NCBI RefSeq assembly: GCF_900101685.1 | Contig: NZ_FMZZ01000007.1 | Coordinates: 296,746 to 360,745, forward strand | Length of the DNA: 64,000 bases | Reading direction: 5' to 3' | Source: Actinokineospora iranica | Lineage (GTDB): Bacteria; Actinomycetota; Actinomycetes; Mycobacteriales; Pseudonocardiaceae | Shown here: one piece after another, positions 26,933-34,366 of the stretch | Layout of the letters: every line of letters starts with the position of its first letter | How positions within the stretch are numbered: the first letter of the stretch is position 1 | Program-made: the position numbers and the translations under genes | Notes under the pieces: model-generated | Database searches by the model: none | What the model saw: only the letters and a program-made list of their open reading frames with translations | What the model was told of the DNA's origin: nothing

Positions 26933-28279
26933 GTGCAGACAACTGATCGGGGCCGCGCGATCGTCCTCGGCGCGAGCATGGCCGGGCTGCTGGCGGCGCG
27001 GGCGCTGGCCGACAGCTACGCCGAGGTCGTCGTCGTGGACCGCGACGACCTGGCCGAGGACGACCGAGGCAAGGGCCACAGCGAGACCCGGCGCGGCGTC
27101 CCGCACGGCGGGCACCTGCACAACCTGCTGGCCGCGGGGCTGATCGCGGTGGAGGAGCTGTTCCCCGGCATCACCGGCGAGCTGAGCGCGGCGGGGGCGG
27201 TGGTGGGCGACGGCACCGAAAATGTGCGGTGGCTGGTCAACGGCACGCGTATGCCCAAGCCGCGATCCGGGCTGCCGCTGCTGTCGGTCAGCCGTCCGCA
27301 CCTTGAGCGGCGGGTCCGCGCCCGGGTGCGTGCTCTGTCCACTGTGGTCTTCCAGGAACGTGTGGAGATCAAGGGGCTGCTGACCGACCCGGCCCGCGCC
27401 ACCGTCGTCGGCGTCCGCGTCGCGGTGGGCGAGGACCACCGCGACCTGCTCGCCGACCTGGTGGTCGACGCGACCGGGCGGCGCACCAGGACCCCGTCGT
27501 GGCTAACCGAGCTGGGCTACGGCGAGGTCGAGGAGGAGAAGCTGACCGTCAACGTCGGCTACACCACCCAGTACTACCGGCTGAGCGAGGACCGCCTCGT
27601 CGACGAGGTCTCCATCGACGTCGGCGGATCGGCGGCGGTGCCGCGCGGCGCACTCTGCGCCAAGATCGAGGACGGCTGCGCCGTGGTCACCGGCTACGGC
27701 ATCGCGGGCGCGTACCCGCCGCGCGACACCGCGGGCTTCCACGACTTCCTCAAGTCCCTTGCCGCCACCGACATCCACGAGGCGGTGCACGACCAGGAGC
27801 CGCTCGGCGACCCGCTGACCTACCGGTTCCCGGCCAACCTGCGCCGCCGCTACGAGCGGCTGCCGTCCTTCCCCGACGGCCTGCTGGTCATCGGCGACGC
27901 GGTGTGCAGCTTCAACCCCGTATACGGGCAGGGCATCACCGTCGCCGCCCTCGGCGCCCGGGTGCTGCGCGAGCACGTTTCCCGGCCGGGGGCCGTCGCG
28001 CCCCGGACGTTTCTCGCCGACCTCGCGGCCAGAGCCGTCGACCACGTGTGGGACCTGACCACCGGCGCCGACGCCGCTTTCCCTGGCGTGGGTGGGGAGC
28101 CGACCGAGGAGCAGGTGGCCGAGCAGGCTTATCTCGACCGGTTCCTGGCCGCGGCGGCGCGGGACGGGGACCTGTTGGTGGCCTACGCGCGGGTGGCGTT
28201 CCTGCTCGACCCGGCCGCGGCGCTGGTCGCCCCGGAAATCCAGGAAGCGGTGGCGCGGGCGTCAGTCCCGACCGCCTAG
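26933..28279 (+). CDS. FAD-dependent monooxygenase (squalene-epoxidase-like tailoring enzyme)
   Basis: About 448 residues. An N-terminal Rossmann FAD site (VLGASMAGLLAARAL, then VVVVDRDD) and the later GDAVCSFNPVYGQG motif (second FAD-binding Asp) place it among flavoprotein hydroxylases and epoxidases. There is no signal peptide. It starts at or just after the PKS C stop. GTG 26933 has AGGAGAG 8 nt upstream; a GTG overlapping the PKS C stop (26924) is in the same frame. Coupling to the last PKS gene implies action on the released alkaloid. In indolizidine pathways flavin monooxygenases oxidise the polyene side chain to trigger second-ring closure; whether this one does so is inference. Confidence 0.88.
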   Translation: MQTTDRGRAIVLGASMAGLLAARALADSYAEVVVVDRDDLAEDDRGKGHSETRRGVPHGGHLHNLLAAGLIAVEELFPGITGELSAAGAVVGDGTENVRWLVNGTRMPKPRSGLPLLSVSRPHLERRVRARVRALSTVVFQERVEIKGLLTDPARATVVGVRVAVGEDHRDLLADLVVDATGRRTRTPSWLTELGYGEVEEEKLTVNVGYTTQYYRLSEDRLVDEVSIDVGGSAAVPRGALCAKIEDGCAVVTGYGIAGAYPPRDTAGFHDFLKSLAATDIHEAVHDQEPLGDPLTYRFPANLRRRYERLPSFPDGLLVIGDAVCSFNPVYGQGITVAALGARVLREHVSRPGAVAPRTFLADLAARAVDHVWDLTTGADAAFPGVGGEPTEEQVAEQAYLDRFLAAAARDGDLLVAYARVAFLLDPAAALVAPEIQEAVARASVPTA

Positions 28280-28326
28280 ACAGGGCCTAGACCTTGACGG
28301 GCGCGTTTTCTCCTCGGCCCGGTTCT

Positions 28327-28356
28327 GGTAATCGCGCGGTGCCGCACGTGATTACC
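28327..28356 (+). other. Imperfect hairpin between FAD monooxygenase and SnoaL-like gene
   Basis: The arms GGTAATC (28327-28333) and GATTACC (28350-28356) enclose a short inner stem GCGG/CCGC. It lies in the 160-bp gap after the FAD monooxygenase, so it could be a weak terminator, an RNA-processing site or an operator for the genes beginning at 28442. There is no T-tract. Confidence 0.35.
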
Positions 28357-28441
28357 GGGACGAGAGCAAACCGAGGACGCGCCCTGATAGCTTGCAATCA
28401 GTTCTGTGCGGCTGCCGCAGACACGAATGGAGTAAATCGTC

Positions 28442-28876
28442 GTGACCGACCGTGACAACGTTCTGGCGACCGATATCGATAAGCACCAGGAAGCCTTCGG
28501 GATCGCTTTCAACTCGGGCGATGTCGACGCCGTCAACTCGATGTACGTCGACGGCGCGGTGAGCGTCTGGGAGCCGGGCAACCCGCACTACGGCGAGGCC
28601 CGCCGCGAATACGTCGCGAACTTCCTCAGGACCCGCAAGCCCACCGTCGACGCGAAGGTCCGCCAGCAGCTTGTCGTCGGCGACACCGCGATGCTCGTGG
28701 TCGAGTGGGAAATGCAGGCGCTTGACGAGAATGGCGAGCCCGAGCACCTCGAAGGCGTCGCCATCGATGTTCTGCGGCGCGGGGACGACGGCTTCTGGCG
28801 CTACGTCGTCGACAATCCGTTCGGCGTCAGCGGACCGTGGACAGCGGACGAGGCGGCCACCGCGGGCAAGGTCTGA
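28442..28876 (+). CDS. SnoaL-like / NTF2-fold protein (polyketide tailoring)
   Basis: 144 residues with the NTF2-like pattern: an N-terminal helix pair (HQEAFGIAFNSGDVDAVNSM), then YVDGAVSVWEPG, and beta strands ending in GFWRYVVDNP. Members of this superfamily act as cyclases, isomerases or hydrolases on polyketide intermediates. A cyclase or epoxide-opening role beside the FAD monooxygenase is plausible but unproven. The GTG start has GGAG about 10 nt upstream. It sits 160 bp after the FAD monooxygenase and 115 bp before the imine reductase on the same strand. Confidence 0.8.
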   Translation: MTDRDNVLATDIDKHQEAFGIAFNSGDVDAVNSMYVDGAVSVWEPGNPHYGEARREYVANFLRTRKPTVDAKVRQQLVVGDTAMLVVEWEMQALDENGEPEHLEGVAIDVLRRGDDGFWRYVVDNPFGVSGPWTADEAATAGKV

Positions 28877-28991
28877 CCGGCGGTCCCCACCGGCGCGGGG
28901 GTGGGCGCGGGCCCGCGCCACCCATGACGCAGGCGCAAGAACCGAAACAACCCACCGCGGCGCTTACCGCATGAGATATGGAGAACCACCT

Positions 28992-29885
28992 GTGTCGACC
29001 CTTCCCCCCTCCGAGTCGCCGGTCACCGTCATCGGCCTCGGCCTGATGGGCCAGGCGCTGGCCAAGGCCTTCCTCGCCAACGGCCACCCGACCACCGTCT
29101 GGAACCGTTCCGCGGGCAAGGCGGACGAACTGGTCGGCCAGGGCGCCGTCCTCGCCGAATCCGTGCGGGCCGCGGTGGAGGCGGGCCCGCTCGTCGTGGT
29201 CTGCGTCTCCGACTACGACGCCGTGCACGGCCTGCTCGACCCGGTCGGCGCGTCCCTGGCGGGCCGCACCCTGGTCAACCTGACCACCGCGAGTTCCACC
29301 CAGGCGCGTGAGACCGCGCAGTGGGCGGAGAAGCTTGGCGTCGCCTACCTCGACGGCGCGATCCTCGCCCTGCCCGCGGCCATCGGCACCTCCGAGGCCA
29401 CCATGCTCTACGCCGGGTCCCAGGCCGCCTTCGGCGAGCACGAGGCCACCCTCAAGGCGCTGAGCGAGGACGTCACCGTCTACCTGGGCGAGGACCACGG
29501 CCTGTCGGCCCTGTACGACATGGCTGTCCTGACCATCATGTGGGGCGTGCTCAACAGCTTCCTGCACGCCGCGGCGCTGCTGGGCACCGCGAACGTGAGC
29601 GCGGGCGCCTTCGCGGGCATGGCCACGACCGCTATCAACGTGACCGCCGACTACGTGACGGCCTACTCCGAGCAGATCGACGCGGGCGAGTTCCCGGCCA
29701 CCGACGCCACCGTCAATGTCCACCTGGGCGGTATGCGGCACCTGCTTGAGGAAAGCGAGGTGCTCGGCGTCAACATCGACCTGCCCAAGTTCTTCCTGCA
29801 AGTGGCCAACCGCGCCGTCGTGGACGGGGACGCCGAGAACAGCTACGCGGCCTTGATCAAGCAGTTCCGCAAGCGCTCCGCCTGA
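28992..29885 (+). CDS. NADPH-dependent imine reductase
   Basis: 297 residues of the beta-hydroxyacid-dehydrogenase-like imine reductase family. VIGLGLMGQALAKAFLANGH is the Rossmann motif, and WNRSAGKAD, with Arg after the second strand, fits NADPH. The mostly helical C-terminal half carries LYDMAVL. Asp176 sits at the catalytic acid position of Asp-type imine reductases, where true beta-hydroxyacid dehydrogenases have Lys. The inferred substrate is the cyclic imine formed when the aminated polyketide closes on its C5 ketone. GTG 28992 has GGAGA 8 nt upstream and is preferred over the in-frame ATG at 28971, which lacks a site. A strong hairpin follows the gene. Confidence 0.9.
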   Translation: MSTLPPSESPVTVIGLGLMGQALAKAFLANGHPTTVWNRSAGKADELVGQGAVLAESVRAAVEAGPLVVVCVSDYDAVHGLLDPVGASLAGRTLVNLTTASSTQARETAQWAEKLGVAYLDGAILALPAAIGTSEATMLYAGSQAAFGEHEATLKALSEDVTVYLGEDHGLSALYDMAVLTIMWGVLNSFLHAAALLGTANVSAGAFAGMATTAINVTADYVTAYSEQIDAGEFPATDATVNVHLGGMRHLLEESEVLGVNIDLPKFFLQVANRAVVDGDAENSYAALIKQFRKRSA

Positions 29886-29951
29886 CCGACGGCCGCACCA
29901 CTTTCTGAATCACCTTTTAAGTTTTTCTTTCCGCACTCGCGGTAGCGGAGT

Positions 29952-29993
29952 CGGGAATCCGGATCGTCCGTATTCGCTCGATTCGGATTCCCG
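29952..29993 (+). terminator. Long-stem hairpin between imine reductase and amine oxidase genes
   Basis: CGGGAATCCG at 29952-29961 pairs perfectly with CGGATTCCCG at 29984-29993. The stem continues inward to about 15 bp with one G-T wobble, leaving a loop of about 12 nt. There is no T-tract, which is common for actinobacterial terminators. It lies 67 nt after the imine reductase and about 60 nt before the amine oxidase, so it may end or attenuate the PKS B-imine reductase transcript. Confidence 0.6.
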
Positions 29994-30054
29994 TCCTCGC
30001 GACGACCGCCGCTGGTGTGGTGTGTTCTTCTTTCATCTCATCCTGGGGGATAAA

Positions 30055-31575
30055 ATGACTGACAATGACGCGCGTCCTGGCTCGGGGGGCAGCGGCCACT
30101 TATCGAGGCGGACCCTGCTCAAGGCGGGTGGGCTCGTCGTCGCGGGCACGGCGGCGGGCTTCGGCGCCGCCGCGATCGCCGAGGCGACGGAGTCCGCGCA
30201 AGCCGCGGAGCAGGCGGGCCGCAGCGACTACGACACGATCGTGGTCGGCGCTGGCCTGGCCGGGCTCACCGCCGCGCGTGAGCTGCGCAAGAAGGGCCGT
30301 CGGGTCCTGCTGCTCGAGGCGCGCGACCGCATCGGCGGCCGCACCTGGACCGACCGCTTCAACGACTACGAGATCGAGCGCGGCGGCGCCTGGGTCGACC
30401 CGCTGCAGCCGCACGTGTGGCGCGAGCTGTCCCGGTACAACCTCACGATCGTCGCCGACCAGGGCCCCGAGCGGGTTCTCATGCCGACTCCGGGGGGCTT
30501 CGCCGAGTTCGACCCGGTGACCGCCTACACCCGGCAGGGCGAGCTGTTCACCCCGTTCTTCGCCGGAGCCAGGGACTACTTCCCCAAGCCCTACGCGCCC
30601 TTCACCCGCGAGGACCTGCTCACCCCGCTGGACGGCCTGTCGCTGCGCGACCGCCTCAACCAGCTGGCATACCCTCCCGCGGACGAGATGCGCATGACCG
30701 GCACCACCAGCTTGTACGGAGCGCCCTCCAGCCGCGGCGGGCTGCTGCAGCTGGCGCAGTGGTGGGCACTGGCGGGCTGGAACTACACCGGATTCTCCGG
30801 GGTCAACACCTTCCGCATCGAGCGCGGCACGGTCGCCCTGGCCACTGCGATCCTCAACGAGGGCAAGCCCGACCTCAAGCTCCGCGCCCCGGTCGCCTCG
30901 GTGGTGCAGGCCAACGGCACGGTCCGGGTCACCACCCGCTCCGGGGCCGCCTTCACCGCCCCCGAGGTCATCATGGCGGTGCCGGTCAACGTCTGGAAGA
31001 CCATCGCCTTCAGCCCCGGCCTGCCCCAACCGCACCTGGAGGCCACCGCCCAGGGCTATGGCGTGCCCAGGCAGAAGAAGCTGTGGCTGGACCTGGCCAC
31101 CCCCACCGACCGGTTCATCGCCGAGGCGCCCGAGGGCTTCCCGTTCGCCATCATGGGCCGCCTCAACGACAACGCCCCCGCCGTGGCGTTCACCGTCGAC
31201 ACCTCCTTCGACGTCACCAACCGCGCCGCGGTCGAGGCAGCCGTCCGCGAGATCATCCCGTCCGCTGTGGTGCGCAGCCACACCGTGTCCGACTGGCAGG
31301 CCGAGGAGTTCTCCCTCGGCGGACCCGCGTTCCGCCAGCCGCGGCAGCTGACCAGGCTGCACCGCGCGATCGGCCAGCCGCTGGGCAGGGTCAAGTTCGC
31401 GGGCGACGACCTCGCCCTCGGGTGGAGCGGCTACATGGACGGCGCCATCGAGTCCGGCCTGCGGGTCGCGGGCGCGCCGACCCTGGCGCCGTCGCCGAAC
31501 GCCTCCCCGGACACCCAGGGCATGGCCCTGCCGAAGGTGAACCGCCGGGTTTACCGCTCTTTCGTCGGCCTGTGA
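30055..31575 (+). CDS. Tat-signal flavin amine oxidase (FAD-dependent oxidoreductase)
   Basis: 506 residues. The N-terminus carries a twin-arginine motif (LSRRTLLKAGG) followed by an Ala/Gly-rich hydrophobic stretch to about residue 55 (AAEQAG), so export in folded form is predicted. The mature part is a monoamine-oxidase-type flavoprotein: VVGAGLAGLTAARELRKKG, LLEARDRIGGRTWT and a C-terminal FAD motif (GYMDGAIESG). Known relatives oxidise amines to imines. In this cluster a final oxidation of the piperidine, outside the membrane, is plausible. The ATG follows GGGGGA at 5 nt. The P450 gene starts 31 nt after the stop, so the two are likely cotranscribed. Confidence 0.9.
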   Translation: MTDNDARPGSGGSGHLSRRTLLKAGGLVVAGTAAGFGAAAIAEATESAQAAEQAGRSDYDTIVVGAGLAGLTAARELRKKGRRVLLLEARDRIGGRTWTDRFNDYEIERGGAWVDPLQPHVWRELSRYNLTIVADQGPERVLMPTPGGFAEFDPVTAYTRQGELFTPFFAGARDYFPKPYAPFTREDLLTPLDGLSLRDRLNQLAYPPADEMRMTGTTSLYGAPSSRGGLLQLAQWWALAGWNYTGFSGVNTFRIERGTVALATAILNEGKPDLKLRAPVASVVQANGTVRVTTRSGAAFTAPEVIMAVPVNVWKTIAFSPGLPQPHLEATAQGYGVPRQKKLWLDLATPTDRFIAEAPEGFPFAIMGRLNDNAPAVAFTVDTSFDVTNRAAVEAAVREIIPSAVVRSHTVSDWQAEEFSLGGPAFRQPRQLTRLHRAIGQPLGRVKFAGDDLALGWSGYMDGAIESGLRVAGAPTLAPSPNASPDTQGMALPKVNRRVYRSFVGL

Positions 31576-31606
31576 CCACCGACCCGGCACCAGATCAGGG
31601 GAGGCC

Positions 31607-32806
31607 ATGAGCGCCACCGAGCACATCACCGCGGACACAGCCGCCGATCCTGTCGACTCGCTGTTCTCCTGGTTCCGCGAGATGCAGGACACCACACCGG
31701 TGCACCACGACGACGAGTACGGCTGGCAGCTGTTCCGCCACGCCGACGTCACCCGGGTCCTCACCGACCCGAAGACGTTCTCGTCGGAGACGGTGCGGCT
31801 GTTCAACGACCCCCAGCCCGACCTCGACCTGTTCCTCACCGGCAACCTGGTCACCAGCGACCCGCCGCACCACAGGAAGCTGCGCCAGGTCATCAGCCAC
31901 TCCTTCACCCCGCGCGCGGTGGGCGACCTCGCCGAGCGGATCGGCCGGACCGTCGACTCGCTGCTCGACGACCTGCCCGCGTCGGGCCGGTTCGACCTGA
32001 TCGACGCGGTGGCGTACCCGTTGCCGATCATCGTCGTCACCGAGATGCTCGGCCTGCCCGCGGGTGACGTGCACCGGTACCGGGCGTGGGGCGACGCGCT
32101 CGGCGCGCTCGACGCGGCCACGGTCCCGCCGGACGTGATGGCGGCCGAGGTCGCGCCCGCGATCCGGGAGATGAACGAGTACATCCTCGAGCACGTGCGC
32201 GCGCGCCGGAAGAACCCGGCCGACGACATGCTCACCGGGCTGGCCCACGCCACCATCGACGGGGAACCGCTGCGGGACGGCCACCTCATCGGCTTGGTGG
32301 GGCTGACCCTGTTCGCGGGCCATGCCGCGTCCATGGCGCTGCTGGGCAACGCGGTCATCACCTTCGACCGCCACCCCGAGGCGCTGGCCGAGGTGCGGGC
32401 CGACCGCGACCTGCTGCCGGGCGCGGCCGAGGAGCTGATGCGCCTGTATCCGCCGTTCTCCCGCATGGCGCGCGTGACCACCGCCGAGACCGATCTCGGC
32501 GGCCACCGCGTCGGCAAGGACGAACTGGTGACCCTGTGGACCGGCGCGGCGAACCGGGACCCGCGGCGCTTCGCCGACCCGGACCGCTTCGACATCCACC
32601 GCGCCACCGGCGGCCACATCGCCTTCGGCCAGGGCATCCACTTCTGCCTCGGCGCCCCGCTGGCCCGGCTGGAGGCCAGGATCGCGCTCAACAGCCTGTT
32701 CGACCGCTTCAGCGAGATCACCGTCGACCACGACGCCGGAATGGAGTGGGAGAACCCGATGCAGTTCATCTGCCCCCGGCGGCTCCCGGTGCGTGTCTCC
32801 GGCTGA
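31607..32806 (+). CDS. Cytochrome P450 with atypical I-helix
   Basis: 399 residues, a soluble bacterial class I P450. The ExxR motif is EELMRLYPP. The heme loop is FGQGIHFCLGAP with ligand Cys347. The I-helix reads LFAGHAASMALLG: the usual acid-alcohol pair (AGxE/D-T) is replaced by Ala240/Ala241 before Ser242, so normal proton delivery for O2 activation may be altered. Likely role: late oxidation of the alkaloid, or oxidative rearrangement. Electrons must come from ferredoxin partners elsewhere, since none are encoded nearby. It is the last gene before a very strong terminator, which makes 32.8 kb a sensible right boundary for the cluster. Confidence 0.92.
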   Translation: MSATEHITADTAADPVDSLFSWFREMQDTTPVHHDDEYGWQLFRHADVTRVLTDPKTFSSETVRLFNDPQPDLDLFLTGNLVTSDPPHHRKLRQVISHSFTPRAVGDLAERIGRTVDSLLDDLPASGRFDLIDAVAYPLPIIVVTEMLGLPAGDVHRYRAWGDALGALDAATVPPDVMAAEVAPAIREMNEYILEHVRARRKNPADDMLTGLAHATIDGEPLRDGHLIGLVGLTLFAGHAASMALLGNAVITFDRHPEALAEVRADRDLLPGAAEELMRLYPPFSRMARVTTAETDLGGHRVGKDELVTLWTGAANRDPRRFADPDRFDIHRATGGHIAFGQGIHFCLGAPLARLEARIALNSLFDRFSEITVDHDAGMEWENPMQFICPRRLPVRVSG

Positions 32807-32812
32807 CTCCGG

Positions 32813-32853
32813 CTTGGTGGACCGGGAGCGGTTGTCGCTCCCGGTCCACCAAG
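32813..32853 (+). terminator. Strong rho-independent-type terminator closing the PKS tailoring operon
   Basis: A perfect 18-bp stem begins CTTGGTGGACC on the left arm and ends GGTCCACCAAG on the right, around a 5-nt loop (gttgt, 32831-32835). It begins just after the P450 stop. It lacks a T-tract, as is usual in high-GC actinobacteria. Confidence 0.85.
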
Positions 32854-33036
32854 CTCGACGGCCGACGCGGAACGGGCGAGCGGAAATCCTGTTCTTCGAC
32901 GGGCCTTCCACGTCATGGCACCCCATGCGAACACATGGTCCACTGTGGAGCGACGCCACCGCGGACGCGCACGTGCGCGCACCGCCCCGAGCACGGCAGG
33001 CGAGCGCGTGGTCGGTCATCCCCCTAACCTCAGACC

Positions 33037-34278
33037 ATGACCACCGCTGACGTCGGCTCCGCGTCGTTGCGGGTCGACTCGCTGACGCGGGCCTTTCTGG
33101 CGATGCAGGAGGCGACCGGCTCTTCCGGAAGCCTCTACTTCGGGGTCCTGCTGCGGCTCAGGGGCACACCGCCGCCCGTCGACACGCTGCGCGCCCTGGT
33201 GGGGCGCCACCTCGACCACCTGCCCGCGTTCACGCACCGGCTCGCGCAGGGGAGCGAGCCGCGTTGGGAGCGCGTGGAAGTGGATCTGGACGCGCACATC
33301 GACGTGTTGCCGGCGGCCGTGGTCGGGCCGGAGCCCGCGACGGTGTGGCTGGGGCCCGACCCGGAGCGGAACCGGCCCCTGTGGCGGATGTGGCTGCTTC
33401 CCGGCGACGGCGAGACCTGGGGCGTCGGCTGCCTCGTCCACCACGCGGCCCAGGACGGGGTCGCCCTGCTGCGCACCCTCGAAGTGGTCTTCGGCGACCG
33501 CTCCCCGACCTGGAAGACCCAGCCGAGGAAACCCCGCCCCTGGCACGCGCTTGGCGCCCTGCCGGACCTCGCCGCGGCGCTCACCCCGGCGCGGAAGGTC
33601 GCCGCGCTGGCGCAGGCCCCGGACGCGCCGCGGCGCCTGACCTGGCGGAGCGCGCCGCTGAGCGACCTGCGGACGATCAGCGCGGCGAGCGGGGCCACCA
33701 TCGGCCAAGCCCACTTGGCCGCCCTCACCGGGGCGCTGCGGCTGTGGTCCCCGACGTCCGACGTCACCGGCGCCACGCTGCCGGTGTGCGTGCCGGTGGA
33801 CACCAGGAGGGACGGCGAGGACCAACCGGCCGCGGGCACCTCGATCGGGCTGATGCGCGTCGCGTTGCCCTGCGGGGAACCCGATCCGCTGCGGCGGCTG
33901 GCGGCCGTGACGCGCGCGGCGTCCCGCCGCAGAATGGCCGCCCGCCGACCCGCGCTGCGCGCGCTCGCCGAGGATCTCCCGCCGGGGCTCGGCACGGTGT
34001 GCGTCACGCTGCTGGGCAGCCGCCGCAACGTCGCGTTGACCGCGTCGAGCTTCCCGCCGGTCCGGCCGCTGGCCGTGGCGGGCACGCCGGTGGACGAGGT
34101 CATCGCCATTCCCTGGCTGCCGCCCAAGCACACCTGCTTCACGATCCTCACCAGCTACCAGGGCCAGGCCACCCTGTCCGTGCTGACCGCGCTCGACCCA
34201 GCGCGGACCGCTGACCTCGCCGACTGCTGGGCCGACGCGCTGACCACGCTGCGGATCGCCTGCGACAACCGGAAATGA
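33037..34278 (+). CDS. WS/DGAT-like acyltransferase (condensation-fold)
   Basis: 413 residues. LVHHAAQDGVALL near residue 138 is the HHxxxDG catalytic motif of the wax ester synthase/diacylglycerol acyltransferase and condensation-domain superfamily. The C-terminal part (IPWLPPKHTCFTILTSYQG) resembles the WS/DGAT C-terminal region. These enzymes move acyl groups from acyl-CoA to alcohols or glycerides. The ATG lacks a clear ribosome site and may be close to leaderless. It is separated from the PKS cluster by a strong terminator and about 180 bp, so it is probably an independent lipid gene, though O-acylation of a secondary metabolite cannot be excluded. It converges on the acyl-CoA ligase. 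Confidence 0.75.
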   Translation: MTTADVGSASLRVDSLTRAFLAMQEATGSSGSLYFGVLLRLRGTPPPVDTLRALVGRHLDHLPAFTHRLAQGSEPRWERVEVDLDAHIDVLPAAVVGPEPATVWLGPDPERNRPLWRMWLLPGDGETWGVGCLVHHAAQDGVALLRTLEVVFGDRSPTWKTQPRKPRPWHALGALPDLAAALTPARKVAALAQAPDAPRRLTWRSAPLSDLRTISAASGATIGQAHLAALTGALRLWSPTSDVTGATLPVCVPVDTRRDGEDQPAAGTSIGLMRVALPCGEPDPLRRLAAVTRAASRRRMAARRPALRALAEDLPPGLGTVCVTLLGSRRNVALTASSFPPVRPLAVAGTPVDEVIAIPWLPPKHTCFTILTSYQGQATLSVLTALDPARTADLADCWADALTTLRIACDNRK

Positions 34279-34366
34279 CCCGATGGCGTCGACGGTGCTG
34301 TCCCCGATTTCGGGAAGCCAGGGAATTCCGTCCGAGCCGAGGGCCTGTGCCGGACACCCGCGCCGC

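Noticed and set aside
23652..26942. Long minus-strand frame opposite the end of PKS C
   Set aside because: Antisense shadow of the KR-ACP-reductase region; no recognisable protein.
32967..32981. GC palindrome containing CACGTG upstream of the WS/DGAT-like gene
   Set aside because: Such short GC palindromes are common in this genome; there is no independent support for an operator.
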